Source of the DNA: Saccharina japonica
Taxonomy: Eukaryota; Sar; Phaeophyceae; Laminariales; Laminariaceae
Length of the DNA stretch: 64,000 nucleotides
Direction: 5' to 3'
Assembly (NCBI GenBank): GCA_008828725.1
Contig: MEHQ01002356.1
Location: forward strand, 621,514 to 685,513
Positions 36,405-47,506 of the stretch are shown here, in pieces. Numbering within the stretch: the first letter of the stretch is position 1; each line of letters starts with the position of its first letter. The notes under the pieces were generated by a model. The model did not search any database. It was given only the letters and a program-made list of their open reading frames with translations, and had not been told where the DNA came from. Both the position numbers and the translations under genes were made by a program.

Positions 36405-36490
36405 ATGACCGTATCACAGCTGTATGACCGTAGACCCGCGCATCCCTACAATGCCGGGACGGAGCATGTCAGGCTTTCACCGATAGGGGG
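36405..36490 (+). repeat. Dispersed repeat R3, partial copy
   Basis: Carries GTATGACCGTAGACCCGCGC, ATCCCTACAATGCCGGGACG, GAGCATGTCAGGCTTTCACC, then breaks off into a G-rich stretch (36487-36500). Confidence 0.55.
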
Positions 36491-36969
36491 AGGGGGGCGG
36501 GTAACATGTGACCTCAGAGCAGAGCTAACGACAAGGAGGAACAGTAGACCGAGGGGCGGAGGTTATACAGTACCAGATAGTACACGGGATTAAACCAGGA
36601 AATAACAAAAAAATATGAACAAGATTTGTCCATTGTGTTGGAGACAAACCACTGAACTTCAATTTTCAATCGTGCGTTTGCTTTAGCGTTATTACACACA
36701 AGGGGTACGTACGCTACGTGGAAGTTTCGGAATATACTACATACAAAAGCCCTGATGTGTTTCGTAATACCAAAGTACCTACGTGTATAAGCTCTGAAAA
36801 CGGTTACTAGTCGTGCTAGTTGTAAAGTGGCTTGACGCAGCCCGAAAACACCAGGGTAGTGATCGTCGAGCGAAAAAACGTATCACGTTGCCGAGAGGCG
36901 GAGAGCGTACTCACATATGTTGCTTGCTTTCGCGGACCACGCCACGCCTTCTTTTGGAGACGGAGCAGC

Positions 36970-37140
36970 CGGGGGGGGTGTACCTTATATTCATATTCAT
37001 GTAATGGCCGTAGTCATATTACCATACGTCCTCGCATCCCTACAACCAGGCCGATATTGCTACCACCAAGTGCAAATCGCCTTGAGGTATTCGGCGAGTC
37101 GCATGAAGGTGAGCAGCAGCCAACTAAGAACCGGTAGACA
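36970..37140 (+). repeat. Dispersed repeat R3, diverged copy
   Basis: Starts with GGGGGGG, then GGCCGTAGTCATATTACCAT, GTCCTCGCATCCCTACAA, CCACCAAGTGCAAATCGCC, and TTCGGCGAGTCGCATGAAGG, ending TAAGAACCGGTAG. A run of G (37180-37187) follows the copy. Confidence 0.6.
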
Positions 37141-37433
37141 TACATGCATATGGGTGACAAATTATATGAGCAGCCGAGGGGGGGGCAGATCGGTAGACGG
37201 GTGGAATCACGGCGACATCGGGGTCGGCGCACACACTTTAACCCCCACAAAGATTTCGTACAGCGTTATACGAGCACGTATATCGTTGCAATTCGTGAAC
37301 CACACATTGGAGCCAGCACAAGTGGCCGCTCCCCCCTGCTCAATGTGGGCGTACAGACATCCCGACGAAGGTTTCGATATCCTCTAATCTCAGTTCATCC
37401 ATTGATTCAGCTACAGTGATTTAACGACGCCCA

Positions 37434-39205
37434 CGGTCGCCCCGGTAGAGTAGTGGCCAGCCTCAAAGGCTACTATCATTTAGTGTTCAGCACCGATAAT
37501 AATATCTAGCGGGATACGATATCTTGATATCAGCCCCCAAAAAGTGGATATTGCTACGATATCTCGATATGTCGTACCTCGTGATATCGCATGGTATTGA
37601 TATGATATCGCGATATATCGCATGATATGTGATATGTGATTTGATATATCAGGCGAAATTACACCCGACGACCCCGAAACAGTAGGCAAAACAATCTTGA
37701 ACTCAACCCACCGACGTCGAGACAGAACACAGGCACAGCAGGCTTCTTTCGGCAGAACACCGTCATGACACAGAACAAGCTCCAGCATGCACCGGCACAT
37801 GAAGCTTCTAGCTTCAGCTACCGGTTGATGTTCTTGCTGTTCCTTAATAGTAGCGAGGTACCTTGGTGTATTGTTAACGTAGTCGGAATTTCTGGTCGAT
37901 TTGTTTGCATTGTTGTTGTATAGAGATAGTGGGTGTAGTATATGTTATATACGTAGCAGTCCACCAGTGGCACACGTCTTCTTGAAATGCCATCATTCAG
38001 TGCCTTCAAGGATGGGGGCTGTAGAGTACTTCTGAAGCATTTTGTTTGTTTAGTAATATGTTGCACGAGTATTTGTTATTATGTGCTTGGACAGCGTCCA
38101 ACCGATCAATACCAGCACCAGCAAGTGCACGAATGTTAAATTATCATAAACTATTTCCCTATATATTTGTTTTGTTTTCCGTCCCATTCTCGCGTGTTTC
38201 TGAGCACTACGCGTATGCATATTTCGTCAAGCTCCCTCCCTTTAGTGTCTCATACCCGGGGTCACTATACACAATGCTGGTGCTCCTCTCCCTTCCCCAC
38301 ACCCCGTGCATGCCTTCATCGTAATCGCGAGAAAAAAAAGTACTTCCTCTGGGTCTCCTTCCCTCGTGTCCACTCGCGTTGAACTTATGTGCCTGCAACC
38401 TACAATACGCCGGCTACGCGGCGTTTCCCGGTTGTTTCAGGTTTTGATCTGGACCCGAACGCACACACGGTATACGACATACTCATGCGCTGCCGGAGGT
38501 ATATTTACACGACGTATCGTATCGATATCATGCGATATATCGGAAGATGACTGGTGCTACGGTAGGGGGGTCGCTTTTAAGTCCAATGTGTTCAGCGGAT
38601 GAGAGCCACTCCGCCGAGTGACGACCATATTTCTTCGCGATTATTAAGTTTTAGGGTAAGGGTTTCGAGATATGCACCACCATGGTATGCGTGCGTGCTA
38701 CTCTGCAACAACAAAATATGCCTGCGTCCAGTTTTGAGCGAGGTACAGAGCCACTCGTCCGAGTGGAGTAAACGTGGTAGTGAAAATCAGGCTACCCCCA
38801 CCAGTCAGATACCGGTATCGACATGTCCCGAAAAAATTATCGATATTGAAATCGATATATCCCGGAAATATCGCAAGATATATGGAAAACTCTAGATACG
38901 ATACCGAACACTACTATCATTGGTGCTCGAGTTCAAGTCACACCGTGATGAGATATTTTGACTTTCGTAAAAATGTATAAAGGAACCAACTGCTGGGAGC
39001 ACCTTCGTGGCGTGGGTAGGCGGAATCCGACGCAAATCGACGAGGGAAGAAAGTGCTGAAATATTGTCGCGCTAAAAATTCAAGGCAAGAACCGTAGTAG
39101 GGGAGGAGGGAGAAGAGCCTACTTGGTGACCCCGGATCTGAGTTACGACTAGGAAGGAGACAAAAAAAGGGCGAAGATAATAACTGCGATGGGAATAAAA
39201 ATATA
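37434..39205 (+). mobile_element. tRNA-derived SINE, copy C, interrupted by a hAT element
   Basis: The head CGGTCGCCCCGGTAGAGTAG (37434) matches copies B and D and runs to 37480. It resumes at 38922 with GGTGCTCGAGTTCAAGTCAC, which supplies the B box (GAGTTCAAGTC). The body (38990-39205) matches copies A, B and D: AAGGCAAGAACCGTAGTAGG, AGAAGAGCCTACTTGGTGAC, GGATCTGAGT. Joining across the insertion restores a tRNA-like head of normal length, which independently supports the boundaries of the inserted element. The tail is AT-rich (ATAAAAATATATAAA). Confidence 0.75.
37481..38913. mobile_element. hAT-type non-autonomous DNA transposon (1.43 kb) inside SINE copy C
   Basis: The element starts TAGTGTTCAGCACCGATAAT and ends GATACGATACCGAACACTA, giving terminal inverted repeats that begin TAGTGTTC, then G and CG matches. 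The 8-bp word CTATCATT flanks both ends exactly (37473-37480 and 38914-38921). An 8-bp duplication with a TAGNG-type terminus is typical of the hAT superfamily. Both subterminal zones are dense in ATATC/GATAT words (37510-37650 and 38510-38900), as expected for transposase-binding repeats. The interior (about 37670-38500) has no transposase-like frame. Confidence 0.85.
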
Positions 39206-39210
39206 TAAAC

Positions 39211-40432
39211 AACCAAAGACCTGTGTCACGGAGGAGGATGGGAGAGGTGAGGAGGTCTGGCCACACAGGGGTGAAGGGGAGTCAGCTCGGGCAGGGGCCG
39301 GTATCGGCCAGAAGGGGGTTCCGCCACGGGGAGCGGAGCGCGCGGGGTCCTCGGCCCAGATGGGTTTGGTACGGGGGGGTGTCCGCGTACATGGGAGGGG
39401 TGGGTGGTGGGGTCCGCTCTCTGCGGGGGGGGGGGCGACGACGGGAGAGGAGGGGGTCCCGAACGCTTGTGAGATCTCGTGCTGGTAGAGGTAGCACCCA
39501 CACTTGATGAGACTCCCCACTTGAAGGACTCTATTTGTTACTACAGTAGACAAAAACCAACTTTTGAACAAAACTAAAGTCGGCTGACGTAAATGATACA
39601 AACTTCCTGCGCGTTGGGCTGCAAGAGCACGTGTCCCACGCGAACAATCGTGAACGTGCAGACATCGGGTCTCGACAAAAAACAACGTTTGACAGATTAG
39701 GGATCCGGGGATTCGTTTTTTACGTACGTCCCGACCAGCTGGTCTGAGGTCGATTAGGGAGAGATCAGAGAGGGTAATACAGAGAGGAGAGGGAAGGCTG
39801 GGTTTTATTGTATTTCGCATGATATAGGGTTGTAGTGCTGTCTTGAGCAACGAGTTATGGATCACGGGCCGGGTCACAAACGTAGGAACGAGCACTGTGC
39901 CACTGAGCAACGACGCTCATCATGCGTGGTTTGGATGGTTGCGAATTTCCGCCGCCTTTGAACTTGGAATTTTGGATTTGGTTGCCATTCAAAAAGGCCG
40001 TAGAAATATATTTGAAATCGAAACATGATCAAACGTGGAAAACTAACGCTCGTTTCTCTAGGTGGTATGCTCCGTTGATTTCACTGCTCGGCTACTGGCA
40101 CTGCTGTAGCCTTGCTCCAGAAGCAACACACGTCAAGAAGCCATGTCTCGCGAGTCTTTCTTAAAAAAGCAACTCAAAGCCCCGACAGGTAAGCCCCTGG
40201 TTTGCGTGACAGATGTGCTACGTTCGGGGGTCGAGGGCACTTGTCGTTGTCTTATTATAGATGCTTCCCACACAGGCATAGAGGGTGTACGAGCCGTTTG
40301 TACTTTACGTGCATGGTAGCCGATTTTCATTGCTCGGCACTCGCACCCATATAGACGAGCTCTACAGCAGCAGCACGAAGAAAACTCCGGTCAAGAAAGC
40401 AGCCAGTCAATCAACTAACAGCGTATATATGT
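39211..40432. other. Intergenic; G-rich stretch
   Basis: Positions 39225-39480 are strongly G-rich on the plus strand, including a run of ten G (39425-39434). A 253-codon minus-strand frame (39149-39910) crosses the SINE tail and this G-rich DNA. Its Pro-rich composition follows from the base bias, so I do not call it a gene. Confidence 0.4.
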
Positions 40433-40440
40433 ATCAACAT

Positions 40441-42178
40441 TAGGGATGTGAGTTGGCTGGAGTTCCTGGCTAGTTATTAGTTGTCTGGCGAAGCCAGCCA
40501 ACCAACTGATTTTAGTTGACTAGTTGGCTGGCGCTAGCCAGCCAACTTGTCGACTAAAGTCAGGCGAGCGAAGCGAGCCAAAAAAGCCCCCCTCGGCCGA
40601 GGGGGCCCTGCTGGAGGCGCCGCCGGAGGCCAAAAATAAGCTATTTGGCTTCATTTTACACACACAAAAAGCATGATAAATGGGCCAAGTTTATCTCTGG
40701 TTTTGATCACGAAACATGTATATTTCAAAACTTCGTCTCAGTTTGCACCAGGAAAATATGGTACATACTCGGGCGGCAGGCAGTGGCACATCACCAGTAC
40801 AAACTAAAAAAAGAACACAAAATAGACTGGGATCGACACACAGCTCAGGACGAGCATCGATCAAACACCCGAGCCAGAGGTACTTGTATTATTACGGTAA
40901 TAGCACGTTGGGACAAAGTCCCGCCATCACAGTTGACCGCATGCACCATAAGACCAGAGTTCTGCCTTTTACTGTATACTCGTATGGTCCGTCCGGCACA
41001 AAATATTTCAAATGACGTTTAGTCATAACTCATGATATATATTTTTAATGATACAACCATATTCGTGACCGCAAAGGCATGAGGAATCGATGCTGAGAAC
41101 GAGAAGTGAAAAATATTTTTCCACACTGAATTCAAGTAGTTACGCAACAATTCATCGAAAAATATTTCTCCAAGACTGACCAAAATCGACCAAAGCCAGT
41201 CATTTTGGGAAAAATGATGAATATCTCACGCAATTTCGTATTGCTGCAAACGAAAATAGACGGCCTGGAGGTGTGGACGAGAGCGATCGTTTGCCGTCCT
41301 CTCTTGAAGTATCGCACGATTTGTCAGACAGTAGTAGTAACCAGGGGAAAACGACCTTCGATATACATTGTTTCCCTCATATCTCTCCCTCTAAAGCTGT
41401 TTTTTCTATTGCGAAAAAAATGGCCGGCGGCCTATGGTCATAGCTCCCCAAATCAGTGCTCAGAATTTGGGTGTGAAAAGTATTACACCCAGGGAAACAA
41501 GGGGCTTGCTTATACGTTTTTTGCAGAAACGAGGCGAATTAATATAATAATTAAAAAAAAAACGTGACAAGCTGCGAGCAGTTTTGAGCTTTTCGACGGT
41601 GCCTCCAGATTTCCGAACAGCTCAACACGTCCTGAGCAAATTCTACATTAGTGCGGGAATGTATTGGAAATATTGAAATATTGTCCTAGATGGACTACAA
41701 AGATGCAGAACCCAGCAAATAATTTCGCATCAAAAGGTATGAATCCCTGTCCCCGTTTGGGGCGCTTGGAAAGCCGGCGCTCTTTCTGTACGCGGTAGCG
41801 AACCGCTACCTTGTCGCGTGCACTCGCTTTCGGAGGAGCGCTCGGTGCAGTCACTTCTTCGTCGGACGCTCCATCACCCAATGGTCCGTCGCCAGGCCAG
41901 GCTCAGCGGTGCCGTTGCCCCCGGCCCTGCCATCGGCACCGGCACCGTCGATGGCGATGGGTTGATCCGCCATGAGTTGTGGAAGACCTCTCTCTGTGCG
42001 TGGTGGTACTGCTTGGGGACGCCGAGAAGTACGCACCCCGTACCAAACAAGCCTTCCTACAAGTAAGGACACCTAAAAAACAAAAATAGTTTGATAGTTG
42101 GCACCGCCGCAACTAACTAAAAAAACTAGCCACCTAATAACTAGTTGGCAACTATTAGTCAGCCAACTCACAGCCCTA
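40441..42178. mobile_element. Second hAT-type DNA transposon (1.74 kb)
   Basis: The ends are TAGGGATGTGAGTTGGCTG and, reverse-complemented, TAGGGCTGTGAGTTGGCTG, which match at 18 of 19 positions. The 8-bp word ATCAACAT flanks both ends exactly (40433-40440 and 42179-42186). These are diagnostic of the hAT superfamily. Subterminal zones repeat CTAGTTGGCTG and its complement. The termini differ from those of the element at 37481, so this is a separate family. Inside, two minus-strand frames overlap at 41648-42072 but encode no recognised transposase, so the element is judged non-autonomous. A 16-bp perfect palindrome, CCCCTCGGCCGAGGGG, lies near 40590. Confidence 0.88.
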
Positions 42179-42639
42179 ATCAACATACAGTACAGGACGC
42201 CTAATAAAAACAGGAATCTGGGCTCAGCCGGGATTTCCTACAAATTTCGAATTTCGTTTTGTGAGCCTTGTTCTTATTGAGCCTCTTTCTTATTTTTCCA
42301 GGCAGAAATCGAAACTCGAGCTGGTTTCTTTTTTCGTATAACTCATATTAATACTGCCATTGATCATACGCCCCTCACTGATAGCGCATGCGCACGTTCG
42401 GCGTCCGACATATTCGGTGTGTACCTTTTAAGTCTTGTCGGGGGGCACTGACGCCGAGGGAATATGCTCGGCGACGTAGTTGGAACGTTTCTGTTTTCGT
42501 CCCTTTCCCTTGCGTGAATCATTAGTCCCGGTAAGGCCATTATGACTGTCTTCCCCGCCTTCATTCTCTTCCTTGCTTCCTGAAAGCTGCCCTCAACGAA
42601 ATCACTATCGCGGCCGACGTCTACACCGCGCACAGATTC

Positions 42640-42875
42640 ATCCCACGGTAGAAGAGCAGCAGAATTTGCTGAGCTCCTCACATGAGGAGCTCAATATCTG
42701 ACCCGAAACATGACTTCGTAACTTGACCAAACTTTTCAATGCGGTAGTCCCAATAACAAAATACCAGTAAAACATTAGTAGTATCCGGTGGTTACTCACG
42801 TGAAGAGCTCAACCGGTCAGAAAATATGGAGCCAGAAAGTGGTACCCCTAGCGTGGGATTCATCCACACCCGATT
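42640..42875 (+). repeat. Dispersed repeat R4, copy 2
   Basis: Matches 11645-11885. It contains GAGCTCCTCACATGAGGAGC as the best-preserved near-palindrome, and a second, weaker one (GTTACTCACGTGAAGAGCTC) near 42793. Confidence 0.65.
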
Positions 42876-45313
42876 CCTTCCTCCGTTCCCCGTCGTCGCT
42901 CCCCTTCCACTATTCATCCGCTCCTGTCCCTTCCGCACTTTCACTGCCACTGCTGCTGCTGTTCTCTTTTCAACCGTTTTCTTCGCTGTAAGCATCTCCC
43001 CCCCTTTCTCTTCCTTCCTGTCTCCCTTCCTCGCTGCCATATCCCCCTCAATATTGCCCCCCGTGGCACGTCCAGTGCGACCGCCCCGGTAGATGTCCTT
43101 GTTCCCCACTCCCTGCGTTGGCGCCCGTAGCTCGCGTCGAAGAATTCCCGAAAGCGAAGTAGCCTCATCCTGTAGCACCCGCGAACCTTATGCTGCGGCC
43201 TCGCCAACAGCAATGTACCTCCCGAGTGGAAGCCTCATACTGAGCGTCGCGCCGGTTCGCTTGATTAGCACCCTATAGTCGTAATCTTGGCGTGTCCGTG
43301 CCTGTGCCCGTCGTGTAATGAAACCGTTCACCCATCCTAACCCTCGGCACGGCATGATGTGTCGTTTCACGGGTGATGCATCGAGGGCCGGAGGAGGTGA
43401 ACGGACAAACGCATAACCCGGTTGGCATTCCAAGGGAAGTTTTGTTTCATCAGCATCGAGGTCATCATCATCGTCAAGCATAGCTACGTCGTCCGATCCA
43501 CGAAGTCGCCCGGTGTTGTCAACCTCCGTTTCGTTCTCACCCTTCTCGTCGCTCGACCCTTCGGGATGGTCTTCGCCCAGGAGAGTAAAGGGCTGCACGT
43601 AATTCGGGAATTTCTTGCCGCCATTGGCGTTCATCAACGTGTACGGCCCGTCCAGGCCTTCGAGGTCGATCGCCTCTGGGATGACAACGACAGGGTTTTG
43701 TGGCTCCCTGAAGAGGCCAAAATCGCGACGGCCACCTGCTGCCCGCGCGGCTGGCTTCGAGTGGCTATTGCCCGCTCACATGTTTGTTCCTATATAGTCC
43801 GAGGCGGAACGTCTGAGGGAAGTACAATGGTTACAGATTGCGTGTTTCAAGTGTGGAAAGCTTGAGGTCGGACACCTCCGCTATTTCACGCTGGGGGGGG
43901 GCCACGACTGCTTCTCACACGATTGGCACATTCTCCTAGGACCTATTTCAAGGCAATGCTGGAATTCCTCGGCTGACGAGAAAGTTCTCGGTGGTATGCA
44001 GAAGCGGGGCCCGTTGTCGTGGCCCCTTGCGCTGCTGCAACTGTCACTCGGTACGGCGGAGTTTATCGATGCGGTGCGATTGTGGGCTACGTTGAAAGAT
44101 ACGGGTTTAGCGCGCGCGGCCTGTCACGCCGTCCCACCGTCGTCCAGGGCTGAATCCACCACCTCCTCGGTTGCTTCTTTCGAAGACGGTTCATGGACGG
44201 CGTCCGGTGCCATCACCAGCTCCAGACGCGCCCCCTCTTCTTTCGCCACCTCGATCGCCTCCACGGGGTTGGAGGGAGCCGCCGCCCCCGCAGCCACCAC
44301 CCTCACGGTGGTGGTCGTTTAGGCGGTCGCAGCCGTCGATGCGTTGCGTTTTCACCTGGTGGCGCTCCTCCTGCTCCTCGTCCGGGGTCGGCCACGACAC
44401 AAAGTCCTGGGCTTCGTCGTGCGCCTTGCGAAGAGCGTTTACGACGGCGAGGGTCCGGGCGGACTCTGTTTAATCCATGTACGTACGTGGCGGTGTCCTT
44501 CTGGGACCAGGACCGTTCGACCGACAGGAGGTCTGCATCTTGCATCGAACTCCTCCTGACCGACACCAGGAACGCAGAAGAGACCTTGTCCATGACCGAC
44601 TCCGCCAACTCGAGGGAGAGGTCTTCTCGTGGCGAAGGGGCCATGCACATGATACTGCCGTTGAAGAAAGCAGGGTCCCCAGGTCGTCTCGACCTGGAGC
44701 TCGCGCCCTATTTTCGCGTTGAAGAGGGCGAGATCGGGGCAGTGGTGGTGTCTTTAATCCGATGCGCTCGGACTAGCCCCTCCAGTTCCCGGGAAGTAGC
44801 CGCGGCTGCCTCCTTCTCCGCGCACTCCATATTGTCCAACCCGCGCATTAGGTGTCGAAGGCGGTGTGTCCGCCGGAGGGTCGTCTCTCTCGACGGCTGT
44901 TGCACCCGCTCCAGACGCTCGAGTTCTCCGGAAAGACCGACCCTAGCGTCCCGGCTTCGAGACGACTCCTGTGGCGGCCGCGCTGTCGCTCTCGAAGAGG
45001 TACCCCGCTGATGCGCTGTGGGTCGTGGCGAGGGTTCGTGATGGCGAGCGGACGAGCCCAAGGAAAGGTGCGCCCCTTCCGTCTCCGCGTGAATTTGCGG
45101 TTTGTCCTGCCCCAGGGTGTCACCTATTTCAAGGCTGGAGGTCGCGCGCTCGGGCGAGCCCTCCGTGGTTTCGCCGCCAGTAGCCGCTTTTTTCCGAAGA
45201 GCCCAGATGGTGGGAGTCGCGCGATTGCGAACGCGAACAATAGTCCGACGTACAGCCACCCCGACGAGAACGCACGTGAGAATCGCATCCTGCGCGGCCA
45301 ACATACTGGGCAC
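42792..45313 (-). pseudogene. GC-rich coding region of unknown family, minus strand, decayed or spliced
   Basis: Several minus-strand frames follow one another. The first (45313-44708, 201 codons) has a helical, Arg/Glu-rich stretch. It continues in the same frame after a TAG to about 44303. Another frame runs from about 43770 to 43188. It contains VVVIPEAIDLEGLDGPYT, an acidic run (MLDDDDDLDADE), and then WVNGFITRRAQARTRQDYDY. After a TAA at 43190-43188 it continues in frame to 42792. A possible splice acceptor (CTCTTCAG) precedes the frame near 43724. In-frame stops suggest a decayed gene, and undetected introns could explain some of them. The plus strand of 43798-44322 is also open and protein-like, so strand assignment there is unsure. 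The W..G.I.R.......YDY pattern recalls small beta-barrel domains at the ends of transposon proteins, but I cannot name the family. Confidence 0.4.
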
Positions 45314-45379
45314 CAGGCCACACCACTTCCGCGTAGAATCAACCGTAGGAGTGAATGAGATTAAATATTCCCAGAGCCG

Positions 45380-47506
45380 TCATGACCTCTGGCCCGTAAG
45401 AGCATCACCGTCCTTTCATTGTTAAAGGTATCCCGAATACGAGCCATTCGGGTAATCGGAAAACGGACCAAAAACTAAATATTGAGGTAATTACCGGCCT
45501 ACTATCACTCCATTGCTGGCGGTGATAGCAATCGATAGACAATCTCCTATTCACGCCATTGCCACATATCAAGGGCACAGTGTGTTAGTTGTGTGCTAAT
45601 ACATTCATCCCGACAAAATCTAGCGATGTACAGCGTTGTCGGTCTATTGTGGGTAACCTTTGTCATTGGTATACACAGTTTATTGGGGTTATTGCAGCAG
45701 CAATGTTCGACGTTTTTTAGATTGATCAGGGTGCAAGAACTTTTCGACACTACGAAGCCATCTATTGCTTTTATTTATCTATTGACCAGAATATAAAAAT
45801 GTATTGTTGCTAACAATGTAAATATCGATACCCTGGGTTGCCAGTCTATTGCCTATCGTGGTATATAGACACTGGCCATTGACAACAACAATAGATTGCG
45901 AGGCGTGTCCATCGATGACCGTTGCTCGCCCCAAGAGCCTGTACGTGGCACGTAGGGGTAGCGTTGGCACGCTTTATGTTGGGGCTCAGTTTCGTGTGTT
46001 CTTGTATGCCGGTTGCTTTAGCCGTGTGGGCACAGGGGTTAGGGGGGACGAGCGACGGGTTGTATGCAAGCCGATCATTGAGGTCCCGAATCGCAAACCA
46101 CGCGCGAGGCTTCGTGGTAGGCGTCGCGCCAACTCGCACGACAGCGAAAACCGTTTGTGCAGCAGCACTCACCTTGCTGTCCAACTTACAGCAGTATATG
46201 CCATTGATGACAGCTGCACCATCACGCCTCCAAACCATGGAAACCATACACACGCGCATACTGGTACCGTTAAAGAAGGGAGGGGGTGTGGCGAGGGGTC
46301 AAGTAGCACAACATGCAGCACCCATCAACTCTTCACCAAATCCAGGTTGATATTGGGTCCCTCCTTGTACTGTATTCGTCTGAGACCGTTAAGGAGCCTA
46401 GAAAACAGGGGCTACTGCTGTAGTGCTGGTCATGGCATTTCTTGGAGAAAAAACATATCTTGGTGATGCACAATGTTGTGCATCCTTGTCGTTCAGAACA
46501 TGCCAGGGTAAGCCGATCGAAATCGAACGAGCGAATATTAACGGGTGTACTTGAAGCATAATATCTTCGACGTAGACAACAAAAACTGCCTTGCAGATAA
46601 TATTAAGCTTTGGGGACCATTCGTACGGCCGGAGAGTGATGGTGTCGGCGCGGTTCATGTTTAGAGTATAATCCCCAAAAAGCTGTGCGTGAAATAGTAC
46701 GAAATGTTACCTTCTCTACCAGGTTGCTGGCAGCTGGCCATTGCCGACAACAGCACCCTTTTCCTCGGTACCGACCTAGACGGGAGTTTCCGCAATCCCT
46801 ACAGCTTTTCAGTCCCGGCCTGAATTCGGAGAGTTTGGCCATCCCTACAGCAAGCGAAACAACCGAGTTTACTACCGCAGCGACAGCGACCTTTCAAACA
46901 TTCCCTACTTGGGGCAAGAGTTGAGTCGTCTTATCAGCGGTGACCGCAGGAAGTCCCCTAGCCTATAATTGAAACAATAATACTATTTTCCTATCATGCC
47001 TTCCACACGACAGTACGCCCCATGACGCAAACATGTAAGGTATAGCATGCATTGCAGGCCACCCAGGTAATGCTTGTTGGAGTTCTACACCATGTACGCG
47101 TAATGTTTAGGATCGATCCAAGTTGTACGGTAGGTGCGTACTATGGTTTTCCCGAGTGCACTCCGGCCTCGTGCTTAGCTCCACGCACCCCCGATATGAA
47201 TATTGACCTTGGGGTCAGACAGCCCCAACGTACTACACTTCGTTCCAAAATATGATACGTCCTGACAATCAGATTAGTACCCGTCTCGATGCCTCCGTGT
47301 ATAGGTACACCACTGGTATATAGCTAGCATAGGTTCGTGACCGAGGCTACGTGTACAAGGACCAACACGTATTGCATTGTGCACGAAGTCCTCACTAAAA
47401 TGGCCAACAAAGACGCAGTCTCCAATGACGCTGCAGAAATCGGCTGTAATATCTTACAGTAGAAAACCCTATTTTTATCGCCAACAAATATCCGGTAGAG
47501 ACGGAC
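45380..47506. other. Intergenic, nothing firmly recognised
   Basis: Frames up to 205 codons (plus, 45849-46466) and 142 codons (plus, 45922-46350) overlap each other and have no recognisable domain. No repeat family seen elsewhere in the window was recognised here. Confidence 0.4.

Noticed and set aside
38643..38665. Telomere-like TTTAGGG words
   Set aside because: Only one or two imperfect words occur, not an array.
39149..39910. 253-codon minus-strand open frame
   Set aside because: It crosses a SINE tail and a G-rich biased stretch, and the Pro-rich part follows from base bias.
44193..45011. 272-codon plus-strand open frame
   Set aside because: It lies antisense to the protein-like minus-strand frames in GC-rich DNA, where stops are scarce. 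Its Arg/Ser/Pro-rich composition fits a shadow.
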